From positions 1 to 64,000 of the forward strand of contig NZ_JAUSBX010000038.1 in NCBI RefSeq assembly GCF_030651835.1: a DNA stretch of 64,000 nucleotides, read 5' to 3'. Of this stretch, positions 58,190 to 64,000 are shown in pieces (the first letter of the stretch is position 1; the number at the start of each line of letters is the position of its first letter). The notes under the pieces were generated by a model. That model ran no database searches. It worked only from the letters and a program-made list of their open reading frames with translations, and was not told where the DNA came from. The stretch comes from Methylicorpusculum sp. (GTDB taxonomy: Bacteria; Pseudomonadota; Gammaproteobacteria; Methylococcales; Methylomonadaceae). The position numbers and the translations under genes were made by a program.

Positions 58190-59521
58190 TTAAAATTCCA
58201 TTCTCGCGCCTAAATTAATGCTGTGACTACTGATATCCTGATAGCCGAGCATCACGTCATAAGAAACAAACCCTGATAGCCCATCGGCAAACTGGCCTGA
58301 AAGTCCGGTGCCGAGTGTCGCGAAATTACGATCTCCGCTTTGTGTCACCACATTGAAGCGCTGCCCGCTGGGATCATCGATAAAACTGGCACCGATATTA
58401 CGGCTTCCGTCTTTGTATTGATGATGCCATTCGGCTCTGACTTGAGCCAATACGACACCAAACGGCAAACTAAAAGCATAAGAGGATTCAGCGCCTAAAG
58501 TCGTTGTCCATGAATCGATGGTCTGATCACTGAACGCCATGCCCCAGCCTTGACCGCCGGTTTCACGGTAAGAATCCACCGCAACACCGAGATAATTACC
58601 TCTAAAATAAGGTGTTGCGGTCAATGCCCCAAACGCGAAATCATAACCGATGCCTAAACTGTAGGACTGCTGATTACCGCCGGGAGCAGCATTGGCTTGA
58701 GTATTGACTGACAAATAGGTGATTTTGCGGGTTGTTTCATAGTCGCTTCCGCCATAAGACGCGATGGCATCCAGGTGAAAATTATCCCAGAAATAGTACG
58801 TTCCATAGATCGATCCGGTATAGGTATCGGTCGTCGTATTACCTTGATTTCTGCCAAATTCGGAATTGGAACTCAAATAACTGAACGCAGCCCCTACCAC
58901 CAGCTCATCAGTCAGTTTGTAATCGGCCCCGCCGGTAAACCCGTAATTGTCGAAATTAAATCCCACTTGATCGAAACTATTGTCAACATCGCCTACCTGG
59001 ATATTCATGTTCAACCAAACACCCAACTTACCGCCCAAACCGAAATCATCGCCTGCCGCGCCACCTGCAGGCCTGCCATTTTGATAAAACTGCAAGCCCG
59101 CCAATTGCGTATTGCCGCCGTTAAGCCCGGCATGAAGATTGGAAATACGGGTTTTGATCGTGGTATCCACCAGACCGACCTGACCCGCCGTCACCCGGGT
59201 AGCCTGGGTGCCTTGCTGAATGATTTGTTCGGGAGAAATGGTTTGAAAGATTGCGAGACCTTCTGCTGAATTGATATTAATTTCGTTCTCGAATATCTCA
59301 AAGTATCTGCTGCACAAGCTGGAACTGGAACTAATTTCATTAGAACAAGCGGATGAAACCGCATTGTACAAATTGATCTGGGTTTTATTGAATAGTGTTG
59401 GATCCAATTCTAAGGACTCCGCTGATAGCGCCGATGAAAACAACAAGCCCCCTCCCATCACGATCAAACCCGTATAACTTATACTTAGGTTATCCATCCT
59501 ACTGCTCAACTTTTTCTTCAT
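58190..59521 (-). CDS. outer-membrane autotransporter-type beta-barrel protein
   Basis: This 443-residue protein has a signal peptide (hydrophobic about 15-34, ending near ALSAES) and a C-terminal beta-barrel of about 270 residues. The barrel shows alternating strands such as GGADYKLTDELVVGAAFSYL and ends in SINLGARMEF with a terminal Phe, needed for outer-membrane assembly. The short N-terminal part (about 35-150) has two cysteines (residues about 59 and 69) and is too small for a large passenger domain. It may act as an adhesin or an anchor. It is located among type VI genes, but no direct link is shown. Confidence 0.85.
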   Translation of the reverse strand: MKKKLSSRMDNLSISYTGLIVMGGGLLFSSALSAESLELDPTLFNKTQINLYNAVSSACSNEISSSSSLCSRYFEIFENEININSAEGLAIFQTISPEQIIQQGTQATRVTAGQVGLVDTTIKTRISNLHAGLNGGNTQLAGLQFYQNGRPAGGAAGDDFGLGGKLGVWLNMNIQVGDVDNSFDQVGFNFDNYGFTGGADYKLTDELVVGAAFSYLSSNSEFGRNQGNTTTDTYTGSIYGTYYFWDNFHLDAIASYGGSDYETTRKITYLSVNTQANAAPGGNQQSYSLGIGYDFAFGALTATPYFRGNYLGVAVDSYRETGGQGWGMAFSDQTIDSWTTTLGAESSYAFSLPFGVVLAQVRAEWHHQYKDGSRNIGASFIDDPSGQRFNVVTQSGDRNFATLGTGLSGQFADGLSGFVSYDVMLGYQDISSHSINLGARMEF

Positions 59522-59783
59522 ATTCCCCCCGGAATTATAATTTTAAATATTCGTTATCCCTGGCTTTCCGGGCTTAATTACCACTCAAAGCAATGGCACC
59601 GGCAAGGTTTGTAAGGATTAAATTCTAGCTCAAAAATCTGATCGGATTATATTTGCCCAATGCACTGCTTGATTGATTTGTAAGCCTTTTGAGGGATTGT
59701 TCAATATTACAATTGCGGCTGTCAATCTAAATAAGGAGTCAATACTATAATGAAGGCTCCACATCCGATTTATTGAGGCCGTA

Positions 59784-61676
59784 ATGAACGTCGATCCATC
59801 CAATTCAGCAGAAGAAATGCTCGATGATGACGCAACTCGATTAAGCAAAAAGCCATCAAGCCTCAATAAATCAGCGTCGAATAAAACCAATCCCGCTTTT
59901 TCTGACCATTTGGCGATTCTCGATATTATCGGTGAAGGCGGCGTCGGCCGGGTTTATCTGGCTTACGATGAGACGATCGGCAGACGGGTTGCGGTCAAAG
60001 AGCTTTTGGAAGAATTCCACACACCCGAGAATCCCGCCGATACCGAAATTGAAAACTCATTTGTCCATGAAGCCAAAATCACCGGCAAACTGGAGCATCC
60101 AGGCATTGTGCCGGTTTATGAACTGGGCCGTAAGGCGGATGGCAGGCCTTATTATGCAATGCGCTATATCAAAGGTCAGACGCTGGAACAACAGCTCAGA
60201 AAAACGCCCCAGTCCGACGTAGAAGACACCTTCAGTCAACGCATAAAATTATTGGGCATACTCATCGACGTTTGCAACACGCTGGCCTATGCGCATGCTA
60301 AAGGCGTTATTCACCGTGACTTAAAACCCGGCAATGTCATCAGCGGTAATTTTGGTGAAACCATCGTGGTGGACTGGGGATTGGCCCAAGTGTTTGACGA
60401 TGATGACAATACTTACTTTTACCGTGAAGCGTTAACCCATCAAAGACATACGCTTAGTGACAGCTCCTCGACAGAAGTTTTGGGAACCCCTGCCTATATG
60501 GCCCCCGAGCAATTCAACGGTATGTCCGGAAAAACCAGCGATGTTTACAGCCTGGGCATCATTTTATTCAGAATCATTACCGGCACGTTACCCTACCGGG
60601 GTCCATTAGATGAAATTGAACAGCAAATCAAAAGCGACAACCGGACACCGTCCCCAAAACAATTTAATCCATCCGCGCCGCCCGAATTAATCGCTATTTG
60701 TGAAAAGGCGATTCATAAAGATCCTGCCTTACGTTTTGCCAATGCCGGCGAACTGGCCGAACAGTTAAAAGCGTTTCGCGATGGCCGGATGGTCAATATT
60801 TATGCTTACTCAAAACAGGAATTATTACGCAGGTTTCTGGCGCAGAATAAATTTACGGTCATCATGACTGCCCTGCTCTTTTTGACCGTCGCCGCCGGCG
60901 CGGGTTTTTCTGTCCATTATGCGAAGCAAATGCACAGCGCCAAAACAGAGGCCGAACAAGCATTAAGCCTGGTTACGGCTTACGGCGAACTATCACAGCA
61001 TCAAGCAAAAACGGTTGCTGCCGCCATCGCCTCAAAATCAGCCCGATTGATTTCAGATATGAAACAAGCCGCTGATAAAATCAGCGCTGACAGCAATTCA
61101 GAGCAGGCAGTCCTCAAAGAACTGCATAATCATTACCCCCGATTCGACTCGTTCTCCCTACGAAAAGCCTCTGAAGTCTTCTCCCTCTTTTCAGCCTCCG
61201 ATGAAAACAGTCAGGCTCCCACCGTCAATGTCGAAAATGATCACCTGTCACTGATTTTTCGCAGCCCAATTTCTGAAAACGGCACTATCGTCAACTATAT
61301 CGAGGCCGTCATGTATCCGGAAAAAGTATTTCCTGATTTTTTCCCTACCGTTCTAAAATCGGTTGATCGCCCTAGAGACATTTGGATCATGCGTAGCGAT
61401 GGCCTGATATTGTATGATGCGAATTCTAAATTAGTCGGCACTAATCTTTTTATCGATCAAGGCATTTGGAGCTCGCCTTCATTGCTGGCATTCGCCCGAC
61501 TGACGTTAGTGGAGGATGACAGTATCGGCTACTACAGTTTTATTGATGGCAATACTGAGTTTTACAAAATTGCCGCCTGGAATTCTGTCAAATTCGATGG
61601 CGAATTCAGCTGGAAAATCATTGTAAATTACACGTATTTGCGCAAAGACGCATCGGAAACCATCAGCTTGTTCTAA
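59784..61676 (+). CDS. membrane Ser/Thr protein kinase with C-terminal sensor domain
   Basis: This 630-residue eukaryotic-type kinase has its catalytic domain at about 43-335. The ATP loop is GEGGVGRVY, catalytic Lys72 lies in VAVKEL, Glu96 in HEAKI, and Asp179 in HRDLKPGN. The metal Asp197 lies in DWG, where most kinases have DFG; this variant is common in bacterial kinases. A membrane helix near 352-375 is followed by an extracytoplasmic domain (about 380-630) resembling a Cache-type ligand domain (DIWIMRSDGLILYDAN). GAGG precedes the ATG. Kinases of this kind (PpkA) control type VI secretion, and VgrG and PAAR genes are adjacent. That link is inferred. Confidence 0.92.
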   Translation: MNVDPSNSAEEMLDDDATRLSKKPSSLNKSASNKTNPAFSDHLAILDIIGEGGVGRVYLAYDETIGRRVAVKELLEEFHTPENPADTEIENSFVHEAKITGKLEHPGIVPVYELGRKADGRPYYAMRYIKGQTLEQQLRKTPQSDVEDTFSQRIKLLGILIDVCNTLAYAHAKGVIHRDLKPGNVISGNFGETIVVDWGLAQVFDDDDNTYFYREALTHQRHTLSDSSSTEVLGTPAYMAPEQFNGMSGKTSDVYSLGIILFRIITGTLPYRGPLDEIEQQIKSDNRTPSPKQFNPSAPPELIAICEKAIHKDPALRFANAGELAEQLKAFRDGRMVNIYAYSKQELLRRFLAQNKFTVIMTALLFLTVAAGAGFSVHYAKQMHSAKTEAEQALSLVTAYGELSQHQAKTVAAAIASKSARLISDMKQAADKISADSNSEQAVLKELHNHYPRFDSFSLRKASEVFSLFSASDENSQAPTVNVENDHLSLIFRSPISENGTIVNYIEAVMYPEKVFPDFFPTVLKSVDRPRDIWIMRSDGLILYDANSKLVGTNLFIDQGIWSSPSLLAFARLTLVEDDSIGYYSFIDGNTEFYKIAAWNSVKFDGEFSWKIIVNYTYLRKDASETISLF

Positions 61677-61724
61677 ACTCTTTCGACGGGTGTTTCAATT
61701 CACCTGAAGCTGAAACCTTCTGGT

Positions 61725-61934
61725 GTGGCAGGAATCGCATCGTCCAGTGCGCCTAGCGTTATCGGCCTCAGCACGATCGCATTTACGCTGGATCCACTTG
61801 GCTTGCCAACCAGCGTTGCGATCATCCTGCTGATTGCCATCGATCCTATTGTCGATCCGATTTTGACAGCGTTAAACGTTCACCCCAACTGCGCAATGAC
61901 GGTTTTGTTTTGGCCGACGATAACTACGAGATGA
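61725..61934 (+). pseudogene. C-terminal fragment of a dicarboxylate/cation symporter
   Basis: The 69-codon frame reads GIASSSAPSVIGLSTIAFTL and later LLIAIDPIVDPILTALNVHP. This resembles the last part of sodium/proton:dicarboxylate symporters (DAACS family), including the D-x-x-x-D-x-x-x-T-x-x-N-V pattern of the last transmembrane segment. The rest of the gene is missing, so this is a remnant. It lies in the gap between the kinase gene and the convergent vgrG gene. Confidence 0.65.
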
Positions 61935-61949
61935 AAGCACAGCAAGAGC

Positions 61950-63890
61950 TCAATTGATCATGATGATGCCGCCTTTCAACGTGAGCATGCCGTCGCCGTT
62001 AACGGTGGTCATCGGGCTTTTGGCGTCCAGTTTGGTGTCGCCCTGAATCGTTACCATCATGCCTTTTATCGTAATCCCGGATTGCTCGATCTTAATGCTG
62101 TTCCCACCGACTTTTAATTCAATTGAGGTCATGGCTTCAATGGTACTTTTGCCAACGTCTACCTTGACGGAATGATCTCCGGCTTTTACTTGAGTAGAGT
62201 CATCACCTTGATCAATTTGGGCTTTGCGATCCCCCATTTTGACCGTCAGCGTATCAGTGCCTTCATTTAACGTCACCGTTCTGTGGTTTTGAATTTCAAT
62301 CGTTTGATCGCCTTTGTCTTTTTTATCGAGACCGATTTTACGGGTCTCGTTGTTTTCGATCACGCAATTGAAGTCTTTTTCGGCATGGATATAAATTTCT
62401 TCCGAGTCTTTTTTATCCTCAAAACGCAATTCATTAAAATTCTCAGCAGAGCCTTCTTTGGAACTGCGCGTCTTAATCCCGCTTTGGGTTTGGTTAGCCG
62501 GTAAATCGTAAGGGGGCATTTGTTCGCCGTTGTAGACTCGACCGGTTATCAAAGGCTGATCCGGGTCACCTTCAAGAAAACTGACAACGACTTCCTGCCC
62601 GATCCTGGGCAGAGAAATCCAACCCCATTTTTTACCGGCCATAGGCTGAGAAACGCGCACCCAGCAGGAACTTTTTTCATCTGACTGCCCGTCCCTGTCC
62701 CAGTGAAACTGAACTTTGACCCGACCGTATTTATCGGTCCAGATTTCCTCACCGGACTTGCCTACCACAATCGCCGTCTGAGAACCGGCAATAACCGGTT
62801 TAGGGGTGATTCTTTGAGACCGATAGACCTGGCTTGCATCGATTGCGGTGAATTGACACTGAAATATTTCTCCGCCTCCGCCCATACCGGACGCCAAAGC
62901 ATCACCCATGATGGTATACGACGCTGAGACAATCACATGTTCTGTATTTTCTTCAGCAAAGTAATAATCGGTCAGCTTAAATTTCATTCCGGGTATCACA
63001 CCTGCGGCATTCCCCTGGCCTTGCTTTAACGAATAAGCCATTTGGGTTTCTTCAAGACGCTTTTCCGTGAGCTTGGTGCCCACAGATGCCTTGGTATATT
63101 TACCCGGAAAGTCATAGACTTCCTGACTGTTATTGGAAAAACCCTTGAGATTATGCTTTTTACTGGTTAAATCCGTACTGGGCGTCTCGAAGTCAAAATC
63201 ATTCAGTTCATATTTGCCGGCAGTTACCTGACTTTGACTGAGCCACTCATGGATATGATCTCGCTCTCTGACACCGATGTTGCCGGGCGGAAAAAAAGGA
63301 ATCGTCTGATAACCGGAAATCGATTGCCAATCATTGTTTGAGTCGGTGATGACCAATGTGTGTTTGTTATTTTGATGTTCGAAATAATAAAAAATCCCGT
63401 CATGTTCCATCAGGCGGCTGATAAAATCAAAATCACTTTCACGGTACTGCACACAATAATCTAAAGATTCGTAAGAGCCTTCAATTTTATATTTAACATC
63501 AGCAAAGGCATATTCAGCCAAAACGGCCTTGATGACATCGACTACGGATTTATCCTGAAAAATACGGCTGTTGGCATTCAAACTCAGATACCATAACCAC
63601 GGCTTAACCGTAGCCCGGTAGTAGATATAGTCACCGCGAAAACCGGTATGTTTGAACTGAACGATCTCGCCATTAAAGAAACGATCACCGCTTTTCAGCT
63701 CAAGTTTAACGGTCAAGCCCTTACCGAGCAGCTGGTCAGCTTTGACGCTGCCCAGTTTTATCTCGCGAATCAACTCAACTTCAAACTCAAATAACCGACC
63801 TATTTTTTCAGTACCGGTCATTCCATAAAAGATGAGCTGGTCTTTTCCCAACGGCGTGGTTGCGGTAACGGTTCGGTTGTTTTGAGCCAT
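61950..63890 (-). CDS. vgrG: VgrG-type spike protein of type VI secretion
   Basis: This 646-residue protein forms the trimeric spike of a type VI secretion system. Residues about 1-370 are the gp27-like part (DQLIFYGMTGTEKIGRLFEF, YCVQYRESDFDFISRLMEHD in its middle). An OB-fold gp5-like domain (about 385-460, with WTDKYGRVKVQFHWDRDG) follows. The C-terminal repeats (about 490-640, RKIGLDKKDKG, KVDVGKSTIEA) form the needle beta-helix. No extra effector domain follows the needle. It is convergent with the symporter remnant and may pair with the PAAR protein encoded at 56588. Confidence 0.95.
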   Translation of the reverse strand: MAQNNRTVTATTPLGKDQLIFYGMTGTEKIGRLFEFEVELIREIKLGSVKADQLLGKGLTVKLELKSGDRFFNGEIVQFKHTGFRGDYIYYRATVKPWLWYLSLNANSRIFQDKSVVDVIKAVLAEYAFADVKYKIEGSYESLDYCVQYRESDFDFISRLMEHDGIFYYFEHQNNKHTLVITDSNNDWQSISGYQTIPFFPPGNIGVRERDHIHEWLSQSQVTAGKYELNDFDFETPSTDLTSKKHNLKGFSNNSQEVYDFPGKYTKASVGTKLTEKRLEETQMAYSLKQGQGNAAGVIPGMKFKLTDYYFAEENTEHVIVSASYTIMGDALASGMGGGGEIFQCQFTAIDASQVYRSQRITPKPVIAGSQTAIVVGKSGEEIWTDKYGRVKVQFHWDRDGQSDEKSSCWVRVSQPMAGKKWGWISLPRIGQEVVVSFLEGDPDQPLITGRVYNGEQMPPYDLPANQTQSGIKTRSSKEGSAENFNELRFEDKKDSEEIYIHAEKDFNCVIENNETRKIGLDKKDKGDQTIEIQNHRTVTLNEGTDTLTVKMGDRKAQIDQGDDSTQVKAGDHSVKVDVGKSTIEAMTSIELKVGGNSIKIEQSGITIKGMMVTIQGDTKLDAKSPMTTVNGDGMLTLKGGIIMIN

Positions 63891-64000
63891 GATTCAAATG
63901 TTTCCGGTTATAAAGTGACCTAACAGAGGCGACTGACAGATTGGTTTTATTGACTTGTCTAAATCAAAGTTTAAATGCCCATAAAATGAATTAATGTAGG

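Overview
The window comes from a gammaproteobacterium. An aquatic or soil methylotroph or methanotroph of the Methylococcales type is my best guess, from the mixture of a Hyf-like complex, a Wzx/Wzy exopolysaccharide locus, many PAS sensors and abundant small repeats. No marker gene here proves this placement. Protein-coding genes are dense, but nearly every long intergenic gap holds a short non-coding repeat element.

Layout. (1) 0.2-7.8 kb, minus strand: a tightly overlapping six-gene hyfBCEFGI-type operon for a membrane complex related to hydrogenase-4 and complex I. Its large subunit lacks the cysteine pairs that bind the NiFe centre, so it is probably an energy-converting hydrogenase-related complex and not a hydrogenase. 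(2) 8.7-12.5 kb: a HupE/UreJ-type membrane protein with a partner anchor protein, an adenylate-forming ligase gene interrupted by one in-frame TGA, and a small secreted protein. (3) 13-16.5 kb: a periplasmic-type katG divergent from oxyR. (4) 16.7-29.4 kb, minus strand: an exopolysaccharide locus with an initiating sugar-phosphate transferase, Wza-like exporter, Wzc-like tyrosine autokinase, Wzy-like polymerase, Wzx-like flippase, a methyltransferase and four glycosyltransferases. (5) 30-39.5 kb: an unknown membrane protein, a 1194-residue secreted clan-A glycosidase-like protein, and a divergent signalling operon. That operon encodes a kinase-like protein whose phospho-acceptor His is replaced by Lys, a lipoprotein, a normal histidine kinase and an OmpR-type regulator. 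The same pair of 11-bp direct repeats stands upstream of both the exopolysaccharide operon and the glycosidase/kinase intergenic region, which suggests a shared regulon. (6) 39.6-45 kb: insertion-sequence debris, beta-carbonic anhydrase, a small zinc-ribbon protein, rnr-rlmB and tRNA-Leu(CAG). (7) 45.8-56.1 kb: a sensory island with a diguanylate cyclase, an atypical response regulator, a PAS protein, a FixL/FixJ-like pair, another PAS kinase and a CheB-CheR-PAS fusion. (8) 56.6-64 kb: orphan type VI secretion parts (PAAR, VgrG) with a DUF6931-like protein, an outer-membrane barrel protein, a Ser/Thr kinase and a remnant of a dicarboxylate symporter.

At least six families of short repeats with terminal inverted repeats (MITE-like, about 97-185 bp) are spread through the intergenic DNA. 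One family is present in three copies of identical 161-bp length, and one element is nested inside another. A copy of a ~128-bp sequence occurs in opposite orientation at the start of the window and at 39.6 kb. No CRISPR array, rRNA or intact insertion sequence was seen.
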